A stretch of DNA of 64,000 bases, taken from positions 8,183 through 72,182 of the forward strand of contig JANOVM010000039.1 in the NCBI GenBank assembly GCA_031417395.1, in the 5' to 3' direction. This stretch comes from JADKIH01 sp031417395. GTDB lineage: Bacteria; Bacteroidota; Bacteroidia; AKYH767-A; 2013-40CM-41-45. Both the position numbers and the translations under genes were made by a program. Each line of letters starts with the position of its first letter. Positions within the stretch are counted from its first letter, which is position 1. This document shows, piece by piece, positions 9,839 through 18,861 of the stretch. The notes under the pieces were generated by a model. It had not been told where the DNA came from and searched no databases. It was given only the letters and a program-made list of their open reading frames with translations.

Positions 9839-11236
9839 ATGAAAAAAATCTTACTCTTATCGGGAATATTTTCCCTCTTTGCATTGCAGCTTTCTGCAAC
9901 ACATTTAATGGGTGGCCAGATTGTAGCCCGCCAGTTGAATGGTTTAACCTATGAAGTTACCCTGACTGCTTACCGCGATTCTGTTGGTATTCCAATGTAT
10001 GCTACTGCAAATTTCCATGTTCAGGATGTAAATTCTGCATACGATACTACGTACAATGCGTTTCATACAGGAGCGACTCAATTTATTAATCGAGTGGAAT
10101 TGTATGATTATATTGATACAATTATATTTCCTGCATCAGGACAATACAAGGTTTCCTGGGAAGATTGCTGCCGCAACGGAGCAATTCTTAACATGAGTAA
10201 CCCATTAAGTGAATCAATGTATTTTTTGACGGTAGTTACTGTTGACAATGTAATTCCAAATTCAACTCCTAATTTCCTCAATCCTCCTGTCACCCTTGCT
10301 CAGAAGTTTTCTTTGTTCCAATATAACCCACTTCCTTTTGATGTTGACGGCGACTCATTGGCCTGGCTGATGGAAACCCCATTGAGTTTTAACGGTGATA
10401 CAGTAGCAGGTTATACGCTTCCACACGCAGATCCGTTAAATCCTTTCACATTAAATCCCTTGACGGGAGAACTTACCTGGATGCCTGATTCCAATGGATT
10501 CTGGGAGGTTTCTTTCAGAGTTGAAGAATACAGAGGTGGATTAAAAATTGGTGAGATCAGAAGAGATATGCAAATAATTGTTGTTGATGACACTTCTAAC
10601 TGGCATTCAATTGTATTTGATAATGGCGGATGGCCTCAGGATGGTCAGGGAAATTACGCTATGAGCATGGCTCCGAATGTGCCTTTCAATCTTACCCTTA
10701 ATATAACCGACTTAGATAACGATCCCCTTGCTCTTAGTGCACAAGGTGAGCCAATGATATTATCTAATAATCCTGCTCAATGGGTTATCACTAATAATGC
10801 TCCGGGATCAGTTACAGGTATGTTCAACTGGACGCCATTACAATCGCAAGCGAGAGCGTTGCCTTATGTTTTAGCTTTCCGTGGATATGAATTTCATAAT
10901 TTAAGCACATATACTACTGATCAAACACTCTTACTTTATGTGAATACAGCTAATGGTATTAAGAATGTAAATCAGGATTTTTCAGCCGGAAGATTATTCC
11001 CTAATCCGAATGCAGGAAATTGGTTCCTTTCTTTTGAGTTGAAGAAAAGCTCCCATGTTATTATTGAAGTTATGGATGTTGTAGGACAGAAAGTTGCTTC
11101 TGTTCTCGATCAAACGATGCCTGCCGGAACTAATCTGGTTCAAAACAGCGGACTGAAATTAGAAAGCGGTTACTATTTTGTTCAGGTAAATGTAAATGGA
11201 CAAAAAGCGACTTCTTACCCGGTAATTATAGAGTAA
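9839..11236 (+). CDS. T9SS type A surface protein of the 'ATHLMGG' family
   Basis: 465 aa. A signal peptide ends at LQLSA, followed by THLMGGQI, a start typical of a family of Bacteroidota T9SS-exported proteins. Beta-rich modules follow, with LNPLTGELTW, VEEYRGGLKIGEIRRDMQI and a second cadherin-like module (VTGMFNWTP). The C-terminus is a type A sorting domain (RLFPNPNAGNW, then VMDVVGQKV and GYYFVQV). The middle region resembles the N-terminal part of the protein at 32466 (ITTF, RRDMQIL) and, more distantly, the one at 53386. The role is probably surface adhesion; the ligand is unknown. It is flanked by its own -7 promoter box and a terminator, so it is probably a single-gene transcript. 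Confidence 0.85.
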   Translation: MKKILLLSGIFSLFALQLSATHLMGGQIVARQLNGLTYEVTLTAYRDSVGIPMYATANFHVQDVNSAYDTTYNAFHTGATQFINRVELYDYIDTIIFPASGQYKVSWEDCCRNGAILNMSNPLSESMYFLTVVTVDNVIPNSTPNFLNPPVTLAQKFSLFQYNPLPFDVDGDSLAWLMETPLSFNGDTVAGYTLPHADPLNPFTLNPLTGELTWMPDSNGFWEVSFRVEEYRGGLKIGEIRRDMQIIVVDDTSNWHSIVFDNGGWPQDGQGNYAMSMAPNVPFNLTLNITDLDNDPLALSAQGEPMILSNNPAQWVITNNAPGSVTGMFNWTPLQSQARALPYVLAFRGYEFHNLSTYTTDQTLLLYVNTANGIKNVNQDFSAGRLFPNPNAGNWFLSFELKKSSHVIIEVMDVVGQKVASVLDQTMPAGTNLVQNSGLKLESGYYFVQVNVNGQKATSYPVIIE

Positions 11237-11252
11237 AGAATTTATAATAATA

Positions 11253-11315
11253 GCTCCGCAATCTTTGCCTGAAGTGAAATATTTCACAACGGAAATGAGG
11301 TTGCGGAGTTTTTTA
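11253..11315. terminator. Terminator between converging genes, with a nested palindrome
   Basis: The outer stem CTCCGCAA (11254-11261) pairs with TTGCGGAG (11301-11308), followed by T6 on the plus strand. The loop holds a perfect 14-bp palindrome, GTGAAATATTTCAC (11274-11287). It serves the plus-strand gene and may also block transcription from the minus-strand operon ending at 11345. Confidence 0.75.
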
Positions 11316-11344
11316 TGCTTTATGTTTTGGGATATACTTTGTAT

Positions 11345-12319
11345 TCAGCTTTCGCGATTCATTAGTTGTTTCGCCAGACTAAGGATGGCCTCTTTGCGTG
11401 ATGTTTCAGCACCCGCTTTTTCCAGTTCACTTAAAGCCAGATTGAAATAATAATCTTTTTTCTCCAGTGCACTTTTTTTAACGTCAAGTTTTTCAAATAT
11501 GGAAACAATTGCTTCAATTTTATTTGCCGGATTATGTTCTGCCGGATTGAGCCATCGATTCAATTCAGATTTTGTTTTACCCTCGGATGTTTGAAGTGCT
11601 TTCAGTAGCAGATAGGTTTTTTTATTTGCCAAAATGTCGCCGCCAACCTGTTTGCCAAACTTGTCGGCATCACCGTAAACATCGAGAATGTCGTCGTGCA
11701 ATTGAAAAGCAATACCCAGGTTTTTGCCGAAAGCATACATGTGCAAAGAGTCGTCATTGGAAGCGCCTGCGCAGAGTGCTCCAATGGAGCAGGAACATCC
11801 AAGGAGTGAAGCAGTCTTCAGAGAATTCATCGTAAAATAATCATCAATTGTTATGGAATCATCGTTTTCAAAATCCATATCCATTTGCTGGCCTTCACAA
11901 ACATGTAATGCCGTTTGCAGAAAGCTATCCATAACTTTTCCTGTAAATTCATTTTTCACGTTCATCAAGAGTTTACAGGAAAGTACAAACATAGCATCAC
12001 CGGAAAGAATAGCGATATTTGAATTCCATTTTTTGTGAACGGTTTCCCTGGAGCGGCGAAGGGGAGCCTTGTCCATGATGTCGTCGTGCATAAGCGTGAA
12101 GTTGTGAAAGACTTCAATGCCAAGTGCAGGTTGTAAGGCTTCTTCTGCATTGCCGCCAAAAAGTTCATTGCTCATCAATAAGATAACCGGACGCATCCTT
12201 TTTCCTCCAAGGCTGATCATATATCGTATTGGCTCATAAAGTTGTACAGGGTGACTGCCAAGTTCGAGCTTTGAGAGACCGTCTTCTATAATTTTCCGGA
12301 AATGACTTTCAGAATGCAT
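11345..12319 (-). CDS. Isoprenyl (polyprenyl) diphosphate synthase
   Basis: 324 aa from the ATG at 12319; the frame extends to a TTG at 12355. It condenses isopentenyl diphosphate with allylic diphosphates to build isoprenoid chains for quinones, carotenoids or lipid carriers. Visible hallmarks are GGKRMRP (residues 38-44), the first Asp-rich motif DDIMD (79-83) followed by RR, and the second Asp-rich motif QLHDDILD. A Phe sits five residues before the first Asp, which in characterised families favours shorter products (C15-C20), but chain length cannot be fixed from this alone. It is the last gene of the minus-strand run and starts 53 bp after the epimerase stop. Confidence 0.9.
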   Translation of the reverse strand: MHSESHFRKIIEDGLSKLELGSHPVQLYEPIRYMISLGGKRMRPVILLMSNELFGGNAEEALQPALGIEVFHNFTLMHDDIMDKAPLRRSRETVHKKWNSNIAILSGDAMFVLSCKLLMNVKNEFTGKVMDSFLQTALHVCEGQQMDMDFENDDSITIDDYFTMNSLKTASLLGCSCSIGALCAGASNDDSLHMYAFGKNLGIAFQLHDDILDVYGDADKFGKQVGGDILANKKTYLLLKALQTSEGKTKSELNRWLNPAEHNPANKIEAIVSIFEKLDVKKSALEKKDYYFNLALSELEKAGAETSRKEAILSLAKQLMNRES

Positions 12320-12372
12320 GTTGTAAACATACAATCCAAATGGGGAATAAACCAAATTGGATTTGCAAAAAT

Positions 12373-13314
12373 TTAAATAAGAACGTACTCGCAGTTTTTT
12401 ATGACTTTGCGGAGACCTTCTTCCAACGTTGTAAAATCGTGCTGAAGCAACTGTTTCATTTTTGTTACATCGGGTTTACGACGCGTCATATCTCCTTCTT
12501 TTAAAGAAGGAAGATGAATAATTTTTGAGTTAGAGTTTGTAATCTTTTTAATAATGTTTGCCAGCTCGAGCATCGATATTTCATTGTCTGTACCTATGTT
12601 TGCAACATCATTCACAAGAAGATTGTTGTACAAAGCATTTGTAGTAGCATCCAGGTGGTCATCAATGTAGCAAAAAGTCCTTCGCTGACTGCCATCACCG
12701 TAAATAGTAATATCTTTTTCCTTTATTGCTGCTGCAAGAAATTTTGAAATGACGAAATCAGTACTTTGTTTTGGTCCGTAGGTATTGAACAAACGAAAAA
12801 TAGTAAAGTCAAGGTCGTATTCCCGTTTAAAGGATCGCAAATACGCTTCGCCAACGTTTTTCACAATAGCATACGGCAGACGGGAATTCAGTGGAGTAGT
12901 ATGTTCGTTTTGCGGGTATTCTACAGGCTCTCCATAAACCTCTGAAGAAGAAGTGTAGAAAACACGTTTCACCCCTGTGTTTTTAGATAGATTAAGAATT
13001 TGGCTAATACCCATAATGTCAATCAAAACCATTACAGGGTTTGCTAAAGTCCTTTTCACACCTACTACTGCTGCATAATGAAATACATAATCAAAACGGT
13101 AAGCATGGAAGATGCTTGAAATATCCATGAGGTTATTGGCATCCGCTTTTATGAATTTTACATTCTGATGAACAGATTTTGGCACCTTGCTGAATACTCC
13201 CGTTAAGAGATTGTCAACAATGACAATGTAATTATCAGGGTCTCTTGCAAGGCGCTCTGCCAAACTGCTTCCAATGAAGCCCGCGCCACCGGTGATTAGT
13301 ATCTTTCTTTTCAT
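12373..13314 (-). CDS. NAD-dependent sugar epimerase/dehydratase (SDR family)
   Basis: 313 aa. An N-terminal Rossmann fold carries GGAGFIGSS (GxxGxxG, NAD(P)-binding). The active-site elements of extended short-chain dehydrogenases are present: TSSSEVYG and YAIVK (YxxxK). The substrate is probably a nucleotide sugar; the closest functional classes are UDP-glucuronate decarboxylase and UDP/dTDP-hexose 4-epimerase or dehydratase types. It starts 136 bp downstream of rmlA, so the two probably act together in surface-sugar synthesis. Substrate identity is not decidable here. Confidence 0.85.
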   Translation of the reverse strand: MKRKILITGGAGFIGSSLAERLARDPDNYIVIVDNLLTGVFSKVPKSVHQNVKFIKADANNLMDISSIFHAYRFDYVFHYAAVVGVKRTLANPVMVLIDIMGISQILNLSKNTGVKRVFYTSSSEVYGEPVEYPQNEHTTPLNSRLPYAIVKNVGEAYLRSFKREYDLDFTIFRLFNTYGPKQSTDFVISKFLAAAIKEKDITIYGDGSQRRTFCYIDDHLDATTNALYNNLLVNDVANIGTDNEISMLELANIIKKITNSNSKIIHLPSLKEGDMTRRKPDVTKMKQLLQHDFTTLEEGLRKVIKNCEYVLI

Positions 13315-13450
13315 GAATTAATTATTGACGGAGAATACTCAAAGCTTTTAATGCTGAAAACATCTTTTTCAAGATCAATTTACGAAACATTCAGCAATAA
13401 TATTCTTAAACTAGATCTTAACGTCAGAAGTTGCATAAAAAGTTAAATTT

Positions 13451-14320
13451 TCAATGATATCGTTCCGAAAGAGATAAAAGGTATTTGCCATAACCACTTT
13501 TAATCAGGGGTTCGGCCAGCTTTTTCAATTGTTCTAAAGTAATGTATTTCATGCGGTAAGCTATTTCTTCAATACAGCCTATCTTCAGACCTTGTCGCTC
13601 TTCAATGACTTGTACAAACTGTCCTGCCTGCATTAGGGAAGCAAACGTACCTGTGTCAAGCCAGGCAGTCCCAATATCAAGAATACCAACCTTAAGTTTT
13701 CCCTGTCTTAAGTATTCTCTGTTTACATCGGTAATTTCATATTCTCCACGGGCACTTGGCTTCAGGTTTTTAGCAATTTCAATTACTGAGTTATCGTAAA
13801 AGTATAAGCCCGGGACAGCAAAATTAGATTTCGGTTTTTCCGGTTTTTCTTCAATACTGATAACCTTATTGTTCCTGTCAAATTCAACAACACCATAACG
13901 TTCCGGATCGCTTACGTGATAGGCGAAAACAATGCCTCCATCGGGATCGACGTTGCTGTTTAAAAGCTGCTGCAGACCTGTGCCGTAGAAAATATTATCA
14001 CCAAGGATGAGTGCAACTTTATCTTTACCTATAAATTTATCACCTATTACAAATGCCTGAGCAAGTCCGTTAGGAATTTCCTGCTCAGCATAAATAAATG
14101 AACAACCCAGATTCTTTCCGTCGCCAAGAAGCCGGCGAAAATGCGGCAGGTCCTGTGGTGTGGAAATTATAAGTATTTCATTTATGCCGGCCATCATCAG
14201 AACAGACAATGGATAATAAATCATCGGCTTATCAAAAACGGGCATGAGTTGTTTACTCATGGCTAATGTAAGCGGATGCAAACGTGTGCCGGAACCTCCG
14301 GCGAGAATAATTCCTTTCAT
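13451..14320 (-). CDS. rmlA: Glucose-1-phosphate thymidylyltransferase
   Basis: 289 aa, the usual length of RmlA/RfbA. It makes dTDP-glucose from glucose-1-phosphate and dTTP, the first step of dTDP-rhamnose and other dTDP-sugar pathways. Visible signatures are the N-terminal nucleotide-binding loop GGSGTRLHPLT, then KQLMPVFDKPMIYYPL, the metal-site region LILGDNIFYG, EKPEKPKSNFAVPGLYFYD, and a late YLRQGKL segment. The ATG lies 3 bp after the RND transporter stop, which implies co-transcription with it. rmlB, rmlC and rmlD are not in this window. Confidence 0.95.
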   Translation of the reverse strand: MKGIILAGGSGTRLHPLTLAMSKQLMPVFDKPMIYYPLSVLMMAGINEILIISTPQDLPHFRRLLGDGKNLGCSFIYAEQEIPNGLAQAFVIGDKFIGKDKVALILGDNIFYGTGLQQLLNSNVDPDGGIVFAYHVSDPERYGVVEFDRNNKVISIEEKPEKPKSNFAVPGLYFYDNSVIEIAKNLKPSARGEYEITDVNREYLRQGKLKVGILDIGTAWLDTGTFASLMQAGQFVQVIEERQGLKIGCIEEIAYRMKYITLEQLKKLAEPLIKSGYGKYLLSLSERYH

Positions 14321-14323
14321 TTA

Positions 14324-16729
14324 TTAAACTGTGTTTTCAGGATTAGGAATTTTTTTTATTTCAATATCACCGAGTTCAACATCTTCGTCTTCATCGAAGA
14401 TCTGAATAAGCGGTTCTTTGAAGAAAGCACGCGTAATAATGCGTTTCTCCAGGGATAATAGTAACGAAGGAAGAAAAATAAGGTTGCTGAACATGGCAAT
14501 AAGAAGCGTAATGGAAATCAATACACCAAGAGCGGATGTACCGCCGAAGCTGGAAGCGGTAAATATGAAAAATCCCGAATAAAGAATAACAGCTGTATAT
14601 ACCATGCTTGGCCCCGTTTCAAAAATTACCTTGGAGACAGTTTTGGAAATACTTCCTGCATGTTTACGAAGTTCCTGACGATAACGCGTAAGGAAATACA
14701 TGGTTCCGTCACTGGCAATTCCAAAAGCAATACTAAAAATAAGAATAGTCGATGGCTTCAAAGCTATATCGAAATAACCCATCATGGCAGCTGTTAAAAG
14801 TAATGGCGACATGCTTGGAATGAGCGCAATTATAACCATGCGGAAGGACATGAAAAGAAAAAACATTACTGTGCCAATTAATAGTATGGCAAGCATTACA
14901 CTTTCTTTCAGGTTAAGCAGAAGGTAATCGTTATTTTTAAGGAAGATGATGGAGTTTCCCGTCATTTTTACATCGTAATCGGAAGCAGGAAATATACTAT
15001 CAATGCGGGGGCGGATTTCAGCCAGGAGCTTTTTCATTTTTATGGATCCGATATCGGCAACCTGGAAACTGATACGCGTAACCTGTTTTGTACTGTCAAT
15101 AATGGAACGAAACATCTTCTCATTTCCTTTTGCATCGTTGGCATAGCCAGACAATCGACTTAATTCTTCAGCAGTAGGAACGATATAGTATTTAGGATCG
15201 TTGTCCTGAAGTCCCTGGTATGAAAATTTAATCAACTCAGCAATGGAAACCGGCTCGCTGAACTCTTTGTAACCGGCCATAACTTTTTGTACACGATTAA
15301 TTTTATAAAGGGTTTTTAAATCAACTGCTCCCTTGGCTTTCCTGGTATCAACAGTAATCTCAAACGGCAATACACCGCGGAAGTTTGATTCAAAAAATTT
15401 CAAGTCGGTATAAATAATATCTTTTTTAGGCAGATCATCCACGACATAACCAATGGATTTTATTCGCATCATTCCGAAAATACTGACGATGATTGTAATT
15501 ATTACTATGGTGTAAATCCTGATTCTGTATGCATGCACCCAATGGTCAATTTTATAGAGTAGGAAATTAAGTGATTTACGCTCCAGGTGCTGAATTTGCC
15601 GGTTAGTAGGAGGGGGCAGATAACTGAAAACAACAGGAATAAAGACCAGTGAAATCAGGAAAGTGAGCATTACATTGATTGCAGTAATAATACCGAATTC
15701 AATAAGAACATCACTATGAGTAAAAGAAAATACCAGAAAGCCAAAAGCCGTTGTAACATTGGCAAAGAAAGTTGAAACACCTATGCGGTAAATGGAACGT
15801 GCAAGGGCTTTTACTTTGTTCCCGTGTTTGGCATATTCCTGCTGGTATTTATTAAGTAATAAAATACAATTCGGTATGCCTATTACAATGATGATAGGCG
15901 CGATAAGGCTAGTAAGAATGGTAATCTTGAAGCCAAACATTTCCAGAGTGCCAAACGACCAGATTACTCCTAAGATTACTACGATCATTGGGAAAAGTAC
16001 AGCGTAAAAACTTCGGAAGAAGATGAAAAGAATCAATGCTGTTACCAGTAGTGCTAGAAAGAGAAACATCTTCATTTCAGAAAGTATCTTCTGGGATACT
16101 GCCGTTCGGATGTAAGGTAAGCCGGAGTAATGAAGAGCGATGTTGTTATTCTTAGCAAAGCGCTCACTCATTTCTTTTATCTGACCAACGATTTCTATCC
16201 GGCCCTTCGTATTAATTTTCTTAGGATCGAAGGTGATTGCCATAACGGTGGCTTTCGTAGTATCGTTATAAATCAATCCATCGTAAAATGGTAAAGCGCT
16301 AAGTTCGTTTCGAAGGCTGTCGACTTGTATTTGTGAAACCGGGCGACTTTCGAGTAACGGTTTAAAATCAAGCTTGTGCTGACTATCGTTACGTATCACC
16401 CTGAAAGCGCGGGCAACAGAAACAACCTCCTGAATTCCTTCGATTTTTTTTATCTCATTGGTGAGGTCATACCAGTCGGCAAAAACAGGCTGCTTCCACA
16501 AACGCTCATCCTTGAACCCAATAACCATAACGGTTCCGTCTTCGCCGAATTTTTCTTTGAACTTAAGGTATTCTGAGAAAGTAGAATCGGAAGGAGGAAG
16601 GATTCGCGCAGCTTCATAGCTAAGTTTTACCCTGGAGGCAAAAAAAGCCATTACACCTGTCACTAAAATTAATACGGCAAGTGTGGCAATTTTATTTCGA
16701 AGAATTATTCGCGCGAGAGCTTCAAGCAT
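14324..16729 (-). CDS. RND/MMPL-family exporter, inner membrane
   Basis: 801 aa with two similar halves, each a first transmembrane helix, a large periplasmic loop and five clustered helices (about residues 13-32 and 218-375; then about 405-425 and 600-770), giving the 12-helix RND/MMPL plan. The second-half motif FGIASDGTMYFLTRYRQE fits the proton-relay helix region, although the first half has IPNCILLLNKYQQE. Such proteins move lipids, hopanoids or hydrophobic compounds across the periplasm. It heads the operon with rmlA (3 bp gap), an epimerase and a polyprenyl synthase, which suggests an envelope-lipid or glycolipid substrate (inference). No membrane-fusion partner is adjacent. Confidence 0.85.
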   Translation of the reverse strand: MLEALARIILRNKIATLAVLILVTGVMAFFASRVKLSYEAARILPPSDSTFSEYLKFKEKFGEDGTVMVIGFKDERLWKQPVFADWYDLTNEIKKIEGIQEVVSVARAFRVIRNDSQHKLDFKPLLESRPVSQIQVDSLRNELSALPFYDGLIYNDTTKATVMAITFDPKKINTKGRIEIVGQIKEMSERFAKNNNIALHYSGLPYIRTAVSQKILSEMKMFLFLALLVTALILFIFFRSFYAVLFPMIVVILGVIWSFGTLEMFGFKITILTSLIAPIIIVIGIPNCILLLNKYQQEYAKHGNKVKALARSIYRIGVSTFFANVTTAFGFLVFSFTHSDVLIEFGIITAINVMLTFLISLVFIPVVFSYLPPPTNRQIQHLERKSLNFLLYKIDHWVHAYRIRIYTIVIITIIVSIFGMMRIKSIGYVVDDLPKKDIIYTDLKFFESNFRGVLPFEITVDTRKAKGAVDLKTLYKINRVQKVMAGYKEFSEPVSIAELIKFSYQGLQDNDPKYYIVPTAEELSRLSGYANDAKGNEKMFRSIIDSTKQVTRISFQVADIGSIKMKKLLAEIRPRIDSIFPASDYDVKMTGNSIIFLKNNDYLLLNLKESVMLAILLIGTVMFFLFMSFRMVIIALIPSMSPLLLTAAMMGYFDIALKPSTILIFSIAFGIASDGTMYFLTRYRQELRKHAGSISKTVSKVIFETGPSMVYTAVILYSGFFIFTASSFGGTSALGVLISITLLIAMFSNLIFLPSLLLSLEKRIITRAFFKEPLIQIFDEDEDVELGDIEIKKIPNPENTV

Positions 16730-16844
16730 AGAGCCCTAAAATACAATTTTACTATTAGTCAGAGCAGAGAATATTGCTCGTTTTTGAGCCAAAAAGTGAA
16801 TCCGGCCTTTTTTACAAAAGGAATCACAGGTATTAAATTGGTAT

Positions 16845-17654
16845 TTAAAGAGCAATTTGATAGCCAATAGAAAAGAGCCACTCTAAACAAAAGAAACTAT
16901 GATTGGCTTTTGAATCTCCGACTGAAAGCACATCCAGATAATTTGCATAAACACCTTTAAATCCTGTTTCAGCGATAAGGTGTTTTCTGAATTGATAGTG
17001 TATGCCAAGGTCAAGTCCGGAAACATAACCTGCTACATGGTAGTTATTATTTTGATTTACGTTGAATAGGGCAACTTCACTTTGAGGAATTACTATTCCT
17101 GCTCCCGGTTTTAAAGTATATGAAAAGACATTGCTTCCTGACGGGCTATGATAAAATTCGATTTTATAAACGAGACTCAACATTAAAAAATTAGCACCAT
17201 TGGTATGCTCGAAACGAACAAATTTTTCTGATAAAATAGTGTCTTTGTCTATATAGTTTTCGTGGATTTTACCTTTAACATGTGCAATCTGATTTTTAGT
17301 CATAATGTATTTGGCGTGATCAAAACCAATTTCAATTCCGATTTTTGGATGACGGGCAAACGAATACCCAATTCTGTATATAAACTGTGGAATTGATATA
17401 TTTGTATTAAAAGCCTTTTCAAACCTTGGTAAATCGTGAGCAGTCACATCATATATGGTAAAATTAAAATCATTGTTGGACACACTTTCAAAATGGAGAT
17501 CACTGCGAGAAAACCAATCTTTATTATATCCCCATAAAAAATAAAGTCGGCCTTTAGGTTTCTCTTCTATACTCTCAGCAGAATAAACTGAAACTGAACA
17601 TGTGTTTAAACTAATTAGAGCGAAGAATATGACAACTGTTTTTTGTATATTCAT
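16845..17654 (-). CDS. Predicted outer-membrane beta-barrel protein, unknown function
   Basis: 269 aa from the ATG at 17654. An N-terminal signal peptide ends near VYSAES. The rest alternates polar and aromatic residues in barrel-like strands (FIYRIGYSFARHPKIGIEIGF, FLMLSLVYKIEFY, DLGIHYQFRKHLIAETGFKG) and ends with YQIAL, where barrel proteins usually place a terminal aromatic strand. No enzyme motif was recognised. It lies 115 bp upstream of the RND operon on the same strand and may or may not be co-transcribed with it. The gene is certainly coding; the barrel assignment is inferred from strand pattern. Confidence 0.6.
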   Translation of the reverse strand: MNIQKTVVIFFALISLNTCSVSVYSAESIEEKPKGRLYFLWGYNKDWFSRSDLHFESVSNNDFNFTIYDVTAHDLPRFEKAFNTNISIPQFIYRIGYSFARHPKIGIEIGFDHAKYIMTKNQIAHVKGKIHENYIDKDTILSEKFVRFEHTNGANFLMLSLVYKIEFYHSPSGSNVFSYTLKPGAGIVIPQSEVALFNVNQNNNYHVAGYVSGLDLGIHYQFRKHLIAETGFKGVYANYLDVLSVGDSKANHSFFCLEWLFSIGYQIAL

Positions 17655-17808
17655 GAGGGTGTAAAATTATGTATTTTTTTATGTTGTAAAGAAATATTAA
17701 TCGTAATCAGGCATTGAAGTTTGGTTTTTAAAAAAACACTTTTGTTTCTGTTCTATCGTTTTAGTATTAATTTCGGGAGGTTTTTTCAAAAAGCACCATT
17801 GTTTAAAA

Positions 17809-17839
17809 TTTGACTATCAATTAGCTTCTAAGTATATTG
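17809..17839 (+). promoter_or_regulatory. Candidate promoter for the DUF1566-type lipoprotein
   Basis: TTTG (17809-17812) is followed by 20 bp and TATATTG (17833-17839), one base short of the TAnnTTTG consensus. The spacing fits Bacteroidota promoters, and the ATG is 17 bp further. Confidence 0.4.
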
Positions 17840-17856
17840 CCCTAATATTTACTCCG

Positions 17857-18726
17857 ATGAAAAAATATCAATTAAGTTGTTTATTTATTTTAATTATTTC
17901 ATTATCAACATCTTGCAAAAAAGATGATGTCAATGATTCCCGGGCTCTTTTAGGTGAAAAGGCAGCTGTTATTTCAACTCCAACAATTATCACCAAACCG
18001 GTTTTGAGTATTACAGATACCACTGCAGAAAGTGGTGGAGTGATTTCATCCGATGGTGGTGATTCTATAATTGCCCGTGGCATTTGCTGGAGCACATCTT
18101 CGAATCCTACAATTGCGAATTTTACAACTTCCGATAGCACTGGAACAGGCAGTTTCAACAGCAACCTTACCGGACTTAGTCCCGGAACCACTTATTATGT
18201 GAGGGCTTATGCTACAAATAGTATTGGAACTGCTTACGGTCAGCAGGTAAGCTTTACAACATCTATCCTATTAACTATTGGAATGAACTACCGGGGTGGT
18301 ATTATTTTTTATATTGATTCTACCGGAATGCATGGTATTGTATGTGCAGCAGCAGATCAAAGTGTTTTAGCGGATTGGGGATGTCCCAACGTTGCAATTA
18401 CAGGGGCTGATGCATCTGCTTTGGGTACAGGCAAACAAAACACTATTGATATACTGGCAACCTGCCCAACAGCAACAGCAGCAAATATTTGTGATACTTT
18501 AACCTTGAATGGTTATAATGACTGGTTCCTGCCTTCCAAATCAGAGCTAAACCTTATGTACAGCAATCTTCATCTTTCAGGATTGGGCAATTTTGGAAAC
18601 CTGGCATACTGGTCTTCTACTGAAATGACTGCTTCTTTTGCATGGCAGGTAATTTTCAGCGGAGGTATTTTACAGGGAACAACAAAGAATAATTTAATTG
18701 CTGTTCGTGCTGCAAGAGAGTTCTGA
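17857..18726 (+). CDS. Lipoprotein with fibronectin-III-like module and C-terminal DUF1566/Lcl-type domain
   Basis: 289 aa. The signal peptide ends in a lipobox (SLSTSC, then KKDD). Residues ~45-140 form a fibronectin-III-like module with the phrases ITDTTAESGGVIS, ARGICWSTSSNPTI and GLSPGTTYYVRAYATN, common in Bacteroidota surface lipoproteins. Residues ~145-289 match the DUF1566/Lcl C-terminal fold: GGIIFYID, DWFLPSKSELNLMY, YWSSTE and a terminal AVRAAREF. It is probably an outer-membrane or surface-exposed lipoprotein with a carbohydrate- or protein-binding role; no enzymatic function is indicated. Confidence 0.85.
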   Translation: MKKYQLSCLFILIISLSTSCKKDDVNDSRALLGEKAAVISTPTIITKPVLSITDTTAESGGVISSDGGDSIIARGICWSTSSNPTIANFTTSDSTGTGSFNSNLTGLSPGTTYYVRAYATNSIGTAYGQQVSFTTSILLTIGMNYRGGIIFYIDSTGMHGIVCAAADQSVLADWGCPNVAITGADASALGTGKQNTIDILATCPTATAANICDTLTLNGYNDWFLPSKSELNLMYSNLHLSGLGNFGNLAYWSSTEMTASFAWQVIFSGGILQGTTKNNLIAVRAAREF

Positions 18727-18861
18727 TCACAATAGGAAAATATCCTTATCCGGTCATAGTTAAATACTATCATTTAATATGTTACAAATGCTGACCTTAA
18801 AATAATAGGTTCAATTATTCATTTTATTTCTACATTTTTGTATTCTTAAATACACTATACC

